A DNA stretch of 64,000 nucleotides, taken from assembly GCF_048771995.1 (NCBI RefSeq), contig NC_133030.1, positions 35,863,501 to 35,927,500 of the forward strand, written 5' to 3'. A program made the position numbers and the translations under genes. This DNA comes from Taeniopygia guttata (taxonomy: Eukaryota > Chordata > Aves > Passeriformes > Estrildidae). How positions within the stretch are numbered: position 1 is the first letter of the stretch; every line of letters begins with the position of its first letter. This document shows positions 28,001 to 44,700 of the stretch, in pieces. The notes below the pieces were generated by a model. That model did not search any database and was not told the DNA's origin. It saw only the letters and a list, made by a program, of their open reading frames with translations.

Positions 28001-29097
28001 CTGGTGGTCTCCAAATTTTTTTTATTTACTTTTGTCAGTAAAAATTTTAAGTGAGCATATCCAATCTATGTGTATTTATTAATGTATAACTTATGTATGA
28101 GTGCTACTGTAATAACACATTCCGTACACTATAAAACCTATAAAAAATTAGAGTGAATGATATAAAGATGAAACAAACACAATTTAAAAAAATATTTTTT
28201 TATCTTATCTATTAATGGTACAATGAATATTTTCTTCCTGCACTCCAGTGGATTCTCTTGTGCACCCTCTTTGGTCCTTGCAACCCACTTGGACCCCACA
28301 GTATTTACCTTTTGTAACATTCATTTCCCTAACTCTTATTTCTAGGGTACTAAGTAGAAGCAGGATAATTTTTTCAGCTTTCCTTTTAGAGTCCACCTAT
28401 CTCACACATTTTTTTCCCATCCTAAGTAATTAATCTCTCATGATGTCACATATGGGTTGTTTTGGTAGCAGTGACACTTTTATATCCAACTGCATTCTTC
28501 CAACTGTTCCAGAACCAGGAGGTAAACCAAGAATATGTGTTAAGCTGTGATTTTCAAACCCCTTAGGTTTCTCTGCTCAAGATTATTTTTTTATTTGAAT
28601 AATGCAGAGATAATTTTCCTAAAGGTAAGGCCTCGAGTATTTAGTTTCCTTTTTCTTAATAATTGAACTTGGACTCTTACTGCTCTTTGGCTTAAGGTGG
28701 GTATAACTGCTGAAACCAGCAGTAGGGCTTTCAAGAATATCAGCTTGGAAAATACGGCTGAGCAAAGGAATTTCTTCATGTTGGCAACTATGCCATCATA
28801 TTAAAGTCATCTGCAAAACTGCATGCCCCAAAATACTAGAATGAATGGGGGATATTTAGAAAATTTGAGGACTATAGGGCTGATGCTTAAAACACTGGAG
28901 TGGTACTTCTAGGAAGAATTTTTTCTTTTTTGGGTTGATCAACAATTTCCTGTTTATCAGTAATCAATTAACCTTTGCTGTAATCATGAGACATCTGTCT
29001 CTGATTCTGCAAAACTAAAAGGCAGCTGAGAAACAATCTTGATACTCTCACCTTACGTTGCAGCAGCTGGTAGATTCAGAGTCCCTTAGTTTCAAAT
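25081..29097. other. Intergenic, no gene recognised
   Basis: This is AT-rich DNA with T-runs near 26558-26569 and 27621-27636. Open frames here are short and carry no recognisable motif. Confidence 0.55.
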
Positions 29098-29316
29098 TAA
29101 AAGAATTTCTTCCTAATGTCTAATCTAAATCTACTCTCTTTCAATTTGAAGGCATTCTCCCCTGCCCTGTCACTCCAGGCCCTTGTAAGGAGTCCCTCTC
29201 CATTTTTCTTGTAGGCTACTTCCAGGTACTGGAAGGCCGCAATTGTGTCACCCCAAAGCTTTCCTTTTTCCAGGCTGAACACTCCCAATTCTCTCAGCTG
29301 TTCCTCATAGAGAGGT
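29098..29316 (-). mobile_element. CR1 LINE fragment, minus strand
   Basis: The + strand reads AGAATTTCTTCCTAATGTCT, then AATCTAAATCTACTCTC, CCTGTCACTCCAGGCCCTTG, AGGAGTCCCTCTCC and a GAACACTCCCAATTCTCTCA block. This is the CR1 segment just internal to the 3' end, in reverse complement. The terminal octamer portion is missing from this copy. Confidence 0.88.
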
Positions 29317-32300
29317 GCAGAATGGATGCAAGAATCTCATCCTTTCTTTGGAACTGATATGTGGCAAATAATACTTTGGAGAGTGAGAGACTCAGAACAA
29401 ATTCCTCTGACTGCCATTCACCTCCACTTATGCTGCCCGTGCCTAAACCTCTCAGCTTCATACCAAGATGCTTTAGCTGCATCTCTGACTCCCAGTGCCT
29501 ACCCCATGATTTTACCCTTTCAGCACACACTTAAGATGTTTTAGGTTAATTATAGAAGTGCAGCAGCACATAAGTGAGTGAGAGAGACACACAGAGATGA
29601 TAAGAGCCTTCAATTATGTGAAGGGTTTAAATGCTGAGGAGACAAGGAATATATAAAGCATGAAACATGGGCTAGTACTAGGGTGGATGAGACATTACTA
29701 AGAAAGGGGAACACCCAGTGAATTCTCTGGAAAAGTTTACCAGACAATGTAACTATTAAATTGGGAGACTCTTCTAGGAGAATGATTTCTCATTTGGAAT
29801 GTTCAAGACTTCAATAGTTTCATGGGGAATAATTTCAGACTGGTGGTGACTGCAGAACTATCTTCTCTGGCTTCTCTTGGTATGTCTGCATACACAGAGA
29901 GATTCATAACTGCACAGACATTGATAACAACACATGGCTCCTTCGTGACAGTGACTCCTTCATGACAGTGATTTTCATCATATATTACATGTTTGGCATT
30001 CTTATCTCATCAGGACTTCTGCCCATCAACAAGACTGCTGCAATGCTGCTTATATTTCCAAAGACCATGTAGCTTCAAAGAGTGAGACAAAAGAGACAAA
30101 AGAAAACCTGTCAGAATGGCATTTTCTTCTCATTCTTGAAAATGTTAAGTTTCTTTCAAAGACTACACTGGCCTGAGGCTTAAGAGAGGTAACATTTGGC
30201 TCTGTGCTAGGACAGATTTTATATGTCAACATCCATTGGATTTAGAAAGAGCAGAGTTTAAGTGAGAAGTTGCTGTAGAATCTGATAGGTCATGATATAC
30301 TGTATATAGAATTGTTTGGTATATTATGAAAAATTTATTGATTTTATTGGGACATTTACAGAAAAGAATCATAAATTAAAAGGCTGAACTAAAAAATACA
30401 GAGAGAACCTGATCCTACACATTTGCAATTTCTGAATGCATTGCTAAATACTGTAAATAATCTGAAGTCTGTTGTAATAAGTGTTCTATCCTTTAACGCT
30501 TTTAAAGAATCATGGCTATATTGTTAAGCTTTTGTAATTTTTTTTTTAGTCAAGAGCTGAATAGCAGTTGTGAGGATTTTTAGGCAGTTTGTTCACATTT
30601 TTACCATGCAGAGGAAAGGACTCCTGTTCTGATTCTGGCTGCAGCCACAACAGTGTCTTGGTGGTTGAACAACACATCCAGTTTTGCCTATATGCATGTG
30701 TCCATTATCTATAGGTACATGTCTCTATATATATACAGACATACATATATTTAATTTTTCTCTCCTATTAATAATCATACACATGGAGGCTTCATGCTCT
30801 GATTGTTCAGGCTGTTCTAGGGACATGCAGATCACGTCCACTGCAGATGTGTCTGCTCTCCAACACCCTGTACTGCCTGTTTCCCTGGTCTCTGGGAAGA
30901 GACTTAGCTAAGTCATGAGAAATGTACACAGCATGTGGGGGCCCTGGTCATAGCTAGAGTATTACTCCTCTAGATGACATTGCATAACATAGGTAGGTTT
31001 TTGCTTCTCTGGTTTACTTGAGACTGTGATAACACTTTATTGCAGAAAGCAGAATTATTTTGGCCTATGAAATAACTTAGCTGGGCAATTTTCAAGTGGC
31101 TACGAGGAAGGAAATGATGTTTTGGAATTACGTATGTTGTGTGGTGCCCTTTTCATTTGACCTTGCAATATATGGGAGTGTGTTGGTGTGTAGATTGATG
31201 AGTCCTCAAGTGCACCAAGATCCTAACTGTGAGTCCAGCTGGATTAGAAATGTAAAACTTGAGGAGATAGTAGGGAAAGCAAAAATTTAGTTACACAGTA
31301 AACAAGAAAATCCAAACTGTTCATAGATTTTTAAGTGAGAGCTGGCTCTGTCTCAGCTTCAGGAGAGTCTGTCTCTCCCTAGCCAGAGGGAATGTAGGAT
31401 GTGTCAGAGAGGGTCTGATTGGGGAGGAATTCAATGCAGCTATCAGCAGTGGACTTCTATGTAAATACTGCAACACCTCTGAACCGAGCAACAGCTGAGA
31501 TAACACTGTAAACGAATCTCTAGCGCTGGGGAAGCTGGTCAATCCTCACATTAAATGGTTTCTCTAGAAAAGATGTGCAAGGGAAAAAATAAGCAGATTT
31601 AAACTATATATGACAACTTACCATGGGGTAAAATATGCTGACTTTTTAAGATTTAAAGCAGTATATAGTATTTTTTTTTCTTTGAAAGGGTGCTCTGTGC
31701 CAGGGCATATATGCTGAGAAGTCCTTGCATCTGTATGAATTCTTTTATAGGCAGGCATCACTATCAACAAAGTATCTCCAAGTGTTTGTTTGTGTGCCTG
31801 ATCAATTTAGATAAACATACTTGGGGTCTTTATCCCACCAGTATTGCTTTTGGTTGATTTTCCATCAAGACAAAGCAAACAAAGAGCCAAAGCTTGTCCA
31901 GAGCAGAGGCACTGAATCAGTGTTTTGCTGCTTTTGACCTTTTGAGGTCACTGCATTTCACAGCCCTACACAACCTTTCTTAGGTAGCTAAGAAAAAAAG
32001 TCAATATATAGATAAATACATATACACACATATAAATACACGCTTATAAAATATATATGGGCATATATATTTATATATACTGATGTATTAAATATACATA
32101 CACAGCTCTCTACAAAAATGGTGTCTCACCTGGAACAGGTTCTCTTTCCTCGCAGCGCTTAAAGAAAAGCAGGAGCTTATCCAAGAAGTTTGTGGCTACC
32201 ATCTCTTTCAGAGCTGTGCTCATAATTTGGCACAAACCCAAGATAAACTGGGGTTGGGGTGGAGCTAACCACCTCATTACTTGTGCTAGAAAAAAGGAAA

Positions 32301-33219
32301 CTGATTCCACAATCTCTGATTTCAGACGAAATTAAAATTTGAGGGTCTCTGACGCCCCCTTTGGATATAGTTTAGAAACAAATTGAGATTTCCAGTTGTT
32401 GCATGCTTTGTCAGAGTTAAACCAACGTGCAAAGACTGCTCTTCCCCCAACACTTCTCAAAGCCCCCACACTGCAGGTTGTGTAGCATTCACAAACTCCT
32501 TCCTTCCACATAATTTAAGATGTATACACCCATCTCATGTCTGCCAGCCTTTGTATGGCATCTCATAAACTGGACCTGTGTTTAAGCAACTGATCCACTT
32601 GAATGTTCCTCTCTTGATTTTGAATCTCACCATTCCCTCCTGTCCCAAACCTCAATTCTCCCTGCTGCATCCTAGCATTGTTTCACAGGCAGACATAGGG
32701 CATTTTACAAGATCAGCTCCCGGAGGACACTGGACTCCACATTACAGTAAGTTTCTCTGGGACATGAGTTGACAATCTCTGCTTTCACATACCAGGCCAA
32801 ACCCACTCAAGGGATGCCTCTCCAGTCTTTCTATTTATAACAAACAAAAAAAAAGTCCTGAAGACACATGGATTTTCTAGGTTCCACCGCTGGAGCAAAT
32901 TATCAATGTGGATGTTTCAACAACTGAGCAGGAAAACAACTGTCACATTACATTAATACCATAGCTGGGTTTTGTCCAAGCTATTTCCATATCTTGTCCT
33001 CTGCCCTAGACATATCACTATCTCTTACAGATCTGGTGTGAATTAAAAGAGCAAAGATGAGGAGTCTAAGTACATGCATATTAACATAAGTGAGCACATC
33101 CCATTTTGAGCTATAGATGTCAGCCAAAAGCAGAGAAAAGGGTGATTTTTGCAGCACGTCCTCATCAAAGTTTAAAAGAAATTGAGTGTGTACTGCTCCT
33201 TCCTAAGGCAACACAGACG
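29317..33219. other. Intergenic upstream of ACTC1
   Basis: No gene is recognised here. 31992-32105 is a TA/CA-rich simple-sequence stretch. About 32110-32330 and 32380-32780 are more balanced in composition and lie 1 to 1.7 kb upstream of the ACTC1 promoter. They could hold regulatory DNA, but I see no diagnostic motif. Confidence 0.5.
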
Positions 33220-33545
33220 CGCAGATGCCGCCCCCACGCAGGAGAGCCTCAGTTGTTGGCACCGAATTAACCTAATCACTCGTTGATTAAATTGAAGCTC
33301 GACTGGCCTTTTCTTTTCGGTGGAAAATGAAAAGCCGGGGCAGAGAACACCCGTGCGGCTTGCCTCGCACCCTCCGCCAAGCCCGAGCATCACGAGTTTG
33401 AGGCGCCGCGCCTGGTCCGGGCACCGCCGGGTGCCGACCCCGGGGCCGAGCCGGGCTGCGGGCGCGGCGGCCCCTTCCCGGCCCCTTCCCGGCCCCTGCC
33501 CGGCCCCGGCCCGGCGGCGCTGACCCCCGGGGGCTGCGCTGGGCT

Positions 33546-33555
33546 CCCTATTTGG
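33546..33555 (+). promoter_or_regulatory. ACTC1: CArG box 4 (SRF site), distal
   Basis: CCCTATTTGG is one base off the CC(A/T)6GG consensus. It is the most distal of four CArG-like elements, about 220 bases upstream of the predicted start of transcription. Confidence 0.75.
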
Positions 33556-33591
33556 CCATGCGGCGGCCGGGGCCGCGCTGCCCCGCGCCTG

Positions 33592-33601
33592 CCTTACATG
33601 G
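33592..33601 (+). promoter_or_regulatory. ACTC1: CArG-like box 3
   Basis: CCTTACATGG keeps the CC...GG ends with one C in the core. This exact word is, as I recall, one of the vertebrate cardiac actin CArG-like boxes bound by SRF. Confidence 0.75.
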
Positions 33602-33636
33602 GCCGGCGGCCGCGCCGCGCCGGGGCCGGCCCGGCT

Positions 33637-33646
33637 CCATTCATGG
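33637..33646 (+). promoter_or_regulatory. ACTC1: CArG-like box 2
   Basis: CCATTCATGG (CCATGAATGG on the other strand) is a CArG-like element with one core deviation. It lies 45 bases from its upstream neighbour. Confidence 0.72.
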
Positions 33647-33676
33647 CTGCGCGGCCGCTCAGTGGCGCGGAGCCGA

Positions 33677-33686
33677 CCAAATAAGG
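33677..33686 (+). promoter_or_regulatory. ACTC1: CArG box 1 (SRF site), proximal, perfect
   Basis: CCAAATAAGG is a perfect CC(A/T)6GG serum-response-factor site about 56 bases upstream of the TATA box. It is the proximal element that dominates muscle expression of cardiac actin in the literature I know. Confidence 0.88.
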
Positions 33687-33741
33687 AGAAGGTGGCTGCC
33701 CCGGCCCGCCGCGGCCCCGGACGACGCTGCCCCTCGGGGGG

Positions 33742-33747
33742 TATAAA
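33742..33747 (+). promoter_or_regulatory. ACTC1: ACTC1 TATA box
   Basis: TATAAA stands inside a GC-rich context (GGGGGGTATAAATTGGGG). It lies about 29 bases before the predicted transcription start and 74 bases before the exon 1 donor. Confidence 0.9.
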
Positions 33748-33770
33748 TTGGGGCGTCTCCGCCGAGCCAG

Positions 33771-33815
33771 CACCCAGGGTCTCCTCCGCTGCCCCCCGCC
33801 GCCGGTGCTGGTCTG
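33771..33815 (+). other. ACTC1: ACTC1 non-coding exon 1 (5' UTR)
   Basis: The start is inferred from TATA spacing, so it is uncertain by several bases. The end is set by the strong donor GTGAGT at 33816. There is no ATG in it. It is spliced to the acceptor TTTTCCAG at 34306, which matches the known cardiac actin layout of an untranslated first exon. Confidence 0.75.
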
Positions 33816-34306
33816 GTGAGTTAGCGCGGCGGCACCCGCAGCCCCGAGGGGCGAGCGGGGAGGCTTTGGGTGGGATGGGAGGGTCGGGACGGGATGGAAC
33901 ACACGGGAGGGATGGACAGGAGGCACCGCCGGGCGGCGGACGCCGGTGGTACAGGCGCGGCCGGAGCTCGGGCCGGGCAGCTCCCGGCTGGGCGCTGCTG
34001 CTGCCGGGGACACCGCGCTGGGCAGCACCGATCTCTGCGATTTAAGCAGCTTTCCCTCCCTTTTCGAGCTGCGGCCACAGGGATCCGCTAATGACGCTCC
34101 AATTGAGCGTCTTGCAAGCTGGGGCTGCTTTAAAGCGCGGAGACGAAAGCGGCTGAGGGATCCCATTTAGAGCCCTGCCCACGAGCCGTCGAGCATCCTC
34201 CCGGGATAACTCAAATGTATCCGGCCGTGCCCGCGGGGATGGCGGGCGGGAGGGTGCGGAGGGGCTGCCCGCGGGGCTCCGAACGTGCCACCGTGCTGTT
34301 TTCCAG

Positions 34307-38587
<4,281 letters not shown>

Positions 38588-38768
38588 GCACCTCCCCCCT
38601 CAATTTACTTCCCACTCAGGATGACGACAATATGCTTCTTGGAGTCTTCTGGCAAACCTTCCCGAACTCTTCAGTCATTGTACAGTTTGTTTACACACCC
38701 GTGCAATTTATTTGTGCTTCTAATATTTATTGCTTTATAAATAAACGAGATCTGGGACTTGCAACCTA
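38588..38768 (+). terminator. ACTC1: ACTC1 3' UTR with AATAAA
   Basis: The 3' UTR is about 180 bases. AATAAA is at 38740-38745 within ATAAATAAA. A GT-rich stretch (TTGTCTTCTGTGTT) begins near 38774, which suits a downstream element, so cleavage is expected near 38760-38770. Confidence 0.85.
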
Positions 38769-41700
38769 CAAATTATTGTCTTCTGTGTTATTTTAAGTAT
38801 TTTGGGGTCAGAAAAATGAGATTAAACCCATACTTTTACTGCATCCATGTCCTAACTGATGTAGGCATGTTAGGTCATGGTTTTCTATTAGTTAGAATTT
38901 ACACTTTATAGTTCTAATTTTGAAACTTGGAACAAAGGAAGCAATATATTTCAAGGCTTATAAAGAAAAAGCCTTAGGGTAGACCCAGTAAGTAGAGCAA
39001 GTGAAAGGAAACCTCTCATACTCACTCACTCAGTTTAGAAAGATTCTTTTATCCCATGTATTGTAACCCAGACATTTTAATATTCATTTATTAAAAGCCA
39101 AAGCTTCTGTAAAAGAATTATGTTAATACATTTAGAATGTGATTTATAAATAATTAACTCAGTCCTAAAGAGTCATGCAATTGTTTTCCATGCGCTATAA
39201 ATATTTATGACAAAACATTAATTGAAACGGACAGCTTACTCATCTTCCCTTATCTCTTCAAAGCGAGATAAAGAAGTGAAGTCTATTGTACTAATGCACT
39301 AGAATCAAACTTTTTCTGTATAAACCTACAATTGTTACAATTACAATTATTTTCACATCATCATTCATGTCATAGGCAATTTTTAATCCTTAATCTTTGC
39401 TATCCTTTTTTGCTATTTGACCCAGACACTACAATCATAAACTGCACACTTTCCATGGGCATTTGTGTTCCTCACCAAGACTTCTTATAGCTGAGCTCTT
39501 TGGCTTTTTTTTTTCCTAATGTAATAGTAGCTAAAAAGGGAAGTACAGAATGATCTGGGACATTTTCGTAAGAGTAATGGAACCAGTCAGTGTCATAGTT
39601 TGAACTGTGTAGAGACTGGAAAATGCCAAAATTTGATTCAGGAAATCAGTTAAAGCATGTATCAAACTGTGTATGTAGTTAACTGGGTTTCATCACAGCT
39701 GTTTGAAAAGATAAGGCTTTATGCTAATTTTATAATTCAATGTTAATTAAGAAAATAATTTATACATTTGTTTGGAAATTTTCTCTTCCTCTTTGCTCTT
39801 ATTTTCTTGAAAGGGATTAAAAATAATTATTAGATGTGATCTGTAATTATATAGAACCAATTTTACTCTTTTCAAAAATATGAAGATATACTTAATGTTT
39901 GTCCCCAGTTTACTTATCCTGAGGAGGCATTTTACTGGGGGAACCACCATAATTTCCTACCATACCCTTGCAATCAAAATATTAAAATATTTCTAGATAT
40001 TTTTGGGGTTAGGCAGAGAAGTTGGATGGAAATGTCAAATATAAAAAAATCAAACATAATCATGACATGTAAAAAGTTTCACAATTTGGATATTCATTTA
40101 AATATTTTAGGCAATCATAAAAATCAAATTTTAATGGTATGAAAATTTAAATGTAAATGTGAAATACTCATTATAATGCGGCACACAGTATTACTGAAAT
40201 GTTGCTGCAAATAGGTCTTTTCATAACAAAATACAGATTTATTAACTTGTGAATCTGTTAAGGCAAAGTCAACGGCCTCCATTGCTCTCAAGAAGGTTCC
40301 CATCGAAGGTAGTTATTCTGAAGTTCACACCATGGAAAAATTTTTTATGTCTTGAAAATATGGGAGCTCTTCCAGATGTGTGACCAACACAGATGTTTGT
40401 CAATGACTTTTGCATATCGTTGTCTAGAAACACTGCGGTTTTTCACTTTATTCACTCGCTAATTTGAAAGATTTGACTGGGCAGAAAGGTTATCTCAGGT
40501 ATTAGTGTGAATTAATAGGGTGATACTGGACATAAATTACAACTAATTGGAGCTTAAAATGTTAAGCAAGTATGCAAAGGGCGTGCTAAGTCAGCCCTAG
40601 TGGACGCCTGCCTTGACTGGTTCTGACTGACAGGTCAGGAATGGCAGGCAGCAGTTGGCACCACATTCACAGCTCTCATCAGGGATTCACTGCTGAGCAT
40701 GTGGGCATGAGCAGGGAATTGAAGGAAGCCACTGATTACAGGACTGATGGAAAAATTCCTTCCACAGGCATTTCGGGGTTTGTAATTCACAGTTTGTGGA
40801 AATGGATATGAGCAGCAAGGATTGTACAAAATAGTCATGTGCTTGCATATAGGTAGGACAGGACTGAAAAAAGTATCAATGCCTCACCCTTTCATCTTCT
40901 TGCAGTGTTTTCCCAGATGCATTAATTTTTAGTGCAATTATCCCGTATTTGGCCATTGAAAACTATGTGTTCCCACTCAGTGCAGGGAAAACTAGTAATT
41001 CATTCATATAGGAACTATAATATCTATTTCTGGAAGCAAAACTAAATATAATTTGATTGAGAGGAATTTGAATATTAAGTCACATAATTTAGGATTCAAA
41101 ATACTGATAAGAGAGGTCACTGTTAACCTTTGCCTTCTGTTTACATTTTACAAGAATTAATGTGCTATACACTTTACATGCAAAATGAAGATGGTGGAAT
41201 GGGATGCAGAAACTAACTGCAGAGCATCTGTATGATAGGTAAAACTACTTTGGATATTTTCTTGAAAAAGGTAGATTTAAAAATATCTGTGCTCAAGATT
41301 GTTGTGGCAAACAATCTTCACCTCTGAAACACCTCACCTAATGAAGACATTGACCTTAATTTGAAGACTAAAAGAACCCAGCTAATGTTCCCTGCTTTTG
41401 ATAAGATGCCCTTTCAATGGAAGAAGAACAACAAATGTTTAGCCAAATTATAAATTCAACACACATGTTTTGAAAAGCAGTGTGAATACATGGCAAAAGG
41501 TCTGTCCGTCACACTGAAGGGTGTCTGGTTGTTTGACTTTGTAGCTCCTTACTGCTCTGTATGTAAAATGGAGTGGAAGGAATTCTGTGGAGGTCAGTCT
41601 GATGTGATTCTTAAGCTGCATAAAGAAGCTTTATTCAGTAGGAAGGGCTAAATAGTATTAATACTGAAATACATCAGTAAGAGCTGAGACAAAGTCTTAT

Positions 41701-44700
41701 TGCCCGTTCTGGCAGTCAGAACGACACTGCCCAGTACTTATGCTTTTGACTGAAAGTCATTGAGGTATTACCTCTTCTGGCTGACCCTCATATCTTATAG
41801 AAAACTTTCCTTGTAGACTGACTAGCATGTTGGCATTTGAGGAGTATTGAGAATTACCATCAAAACACAATGCTTTTAATATCTATTCTATGTGCTAATG
41901 AATCACTGTGATTCTACTTAAAAAGATGGGGGTTTTTTTACAAGAAATAATGCGATGTTTCAGAACTCATTTGTTTGTGTTTAAAGTTTTCTTTAAAAAT
42001 TGGTAGTGGAGTCATAAATTTGATAGAGTTGTGTACTTTGTACTAATCTGCTCTTAAAAGGCTGTTTTAGCTAAAGCTTTAAGAAAGTCAGCCTGAGGGA
42101 ATGCATTAATAGGAAAATTTTTTGCTTGAATAATTGAATTCTGTAGAGTGATAATTTTTTTAATATAGAATGAGAGGGTTTTATACTTAGAAATCATTAA
42201 ATGACTCTAAATTTATGTGACAGTCAGATTAATCTACAATACTAACACTAAAATATAAAAAAATAGATAAAATCCTGATGTTTGGATAACTGTATATGAG
42301 GCCTGGGCAGAGAATGAGCTTGCTTCCAGTAACAGCTGAATCCTGTCCTATTCTGAAGCAACCTGTGACAGAAGTCTCTGTCATTATCAAGACTCAAGAA
42401 ATAAAGTACTATAAAATTGGGTGATTAATAAATCTCACTCATTATACTTCAGAAGGAAGCAATTCAGGCAGTTAATATACTACCGATTACCTTTGCTTTT
42501 TATCTTGAGGATGACTACAATTGCTGAAACATAAAAAGTAAGCAATCAGAAATGTTAATTATTGGAAGAATATTCTGATGCTGTTATATATTTAAAGGAT
42601 GGACTTAATTTATGATTAAGCTGTCCAGTGTGAATAATATTGGATGAAATTAATATAGTAGGTATTAACACAAACTAATATATCTGGTGGCAATTTTATG
42701 TTTCATCATAAAGGTAGAATTTATAAAATACAATGTTGTCTACCAAATACAGGGTAGTATGCTCTTGTAGAGGAGACAAATTGTCTTTTAGAAACATTTT
42801 TTAAACCAGGAGATATATATTCATGTAGAGAAAAAAGTGGATGAGGCGTAGCTTAAAGCTTTATTGACATAGATTTGTATAACATGTAAATGATATAATA
42901 AGTCTGGGAAGGTACCAAACAAGATGAAGGTAGCAAGACAGTAAGAAAGAGCTTAAAGATTAGTTCTGAGTCTCTAAGCCCCTCAGGTTTAGATCACCAG
43001 AAAGGGTGATTAGCATTATCATTGAGATTATCATTGTCAATGATAATGAGGACTACATGAGCTTTCTTTCCAAAGAGTCCCAAATGCCTTGGGAGTTACA
43101 ACGTGGCTTCTGGACATGCTTTTGCAAAAAGTTGGTGCTCAAAGGGAAATCTAGGAGCTCCTGAAAGTTAGAGGGGGCCTCCAAGTGCAGCTCTTCCAGA
43201 GGGAGTGGAAATGCAGAGCACAGCCTCCTGCCGCACAGGTATCCCCCTCCCGCAGCTCCCTGCGGCTGGCTGTGACAGCAGGCGGGTGAAACGTGGAGCT
43301 GATTGCCTTCTGGGAAGGAAAGGGTCGGAGAGGCACATATTGCTGGGCCAATAGTTGTAGGGAGGTCTTCCACAGCATCCAGAAGTGATTTTACTATCTG
43401 CTATCAAGGAAAGAATCAACATTTAGAGAATGCAAGCCATATCCTCATGTTTATGTAATAGATGAGTTCTGACACTAAATTTCACATTAAATCTTATTTA
43501 TTTTTTATTTTGATTGTATAAAGTTTTTTCAAGACACAGACTTCTATCTTCAAAAACAGCCACTATTTTATATTAAAAAACCAAACCAAATCAAACCCCA
43601 AACCTAAAGAGAATAAGAATCATTAATCTTAAACAAGAAAATTGTCTACTTTATGTCTTTGTGAATATGTATGTTTACAATGCTCTGATTCTTTGATAAG
43701 TCAGCGAGAAGAGTTCTTGCAAAACTAGAAATCTCAGCAGATTGAAGTGTATTTTTACATATTTGTGCATATACATGCATACAAATATTTTCCCCAAGCT
43801 TTCTCTTTAACTTTGCAATGGAAGAGCATCCCTGACTTGCTAACAAGTTTCAGAGACCACATCTGTACCACACAGCAAATGAGTACTCTTCTCTGGAGAA
43901 TTAGCATAGTTGAAGTTGGAAAGGAAAATATTTCTGGTCAGAAACATCACTGAGGTATTTTAATATGACAAAACTCTGGATATTTTGTAGCCTTGTTCCT
44001 AAGACAGAAGTTAATTCTTGATTCATTTTTGTGCTCCAAATAAAACCTCAGAACTTTGGAATTCTGAGATCTGAACTTAAGTGTTTTTAGTGACAATGTG
44101 AAATACTCTTTCCTTCTTATAATCTACAGTCAAAAAGTGCCCCAGAGGTACTGTACTGCTGGAAGTGTAAAAAATGGCCAGAGAAAACTTTTGTGATGTC
44201 CGGTGTCACATTCTGCATTTTAATGGCTGCAGTAATGGTTTTGTAGACTTTTCCTCCTGATGGAACATATTGTCATCTGTTGTCATCAAACTTTTTCTGC
44301 CGTTTCATTTCAACTAAGATTGTGAATTCTGTCCATTGTACTGGCACCTAACAAAAATAGGAAACTACATTCTGACTTATTTTTGTAAATAAAAAGCAAG
44401 TGAAATCATCAGGAATAGTAAGTATTCTGCAGACTCTTCTTTTGGCAAGAGATATACAAAGAGTCCCATTGCTTATACAAAGCAAATATCTTGCTATTGA
44501 AAATACTGTAAGGCTATTTCTTGTATAAGAAATTATACAGAGATAGTGATTGTGCAATCTCCTAATAGGGTCATGTGGTGACAGAGGGACAGTGGGTGCT
44601 ATTAAAAGCTTGACATTTATCACTCACAGTGTTTAAATTTATCATGGAATTTGTGGCATTTGCCAATCTAAGTATAGAGAATGTTACAAATACCACAGAA

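Noticed and set aside
29560-29830. Possible second LINE-like segment after the CR1 at 29098-29316
   Set aside because: Loose resemblance to internal CR1 sequence only; no firm landmark.
32110-32310. 66-codon minus-strand frame upstream of ACTC1
   Set aside because: Composition looks protein-like at first glance, but I recognise no family and see no splice context or promoter.
33594-34166. 190-codon minus-strand open frame at the ACTC1 promoter
   Set aside because: Arg/Pro/Ala-rich translation of a CpG island; an antisense shadow with no homology.
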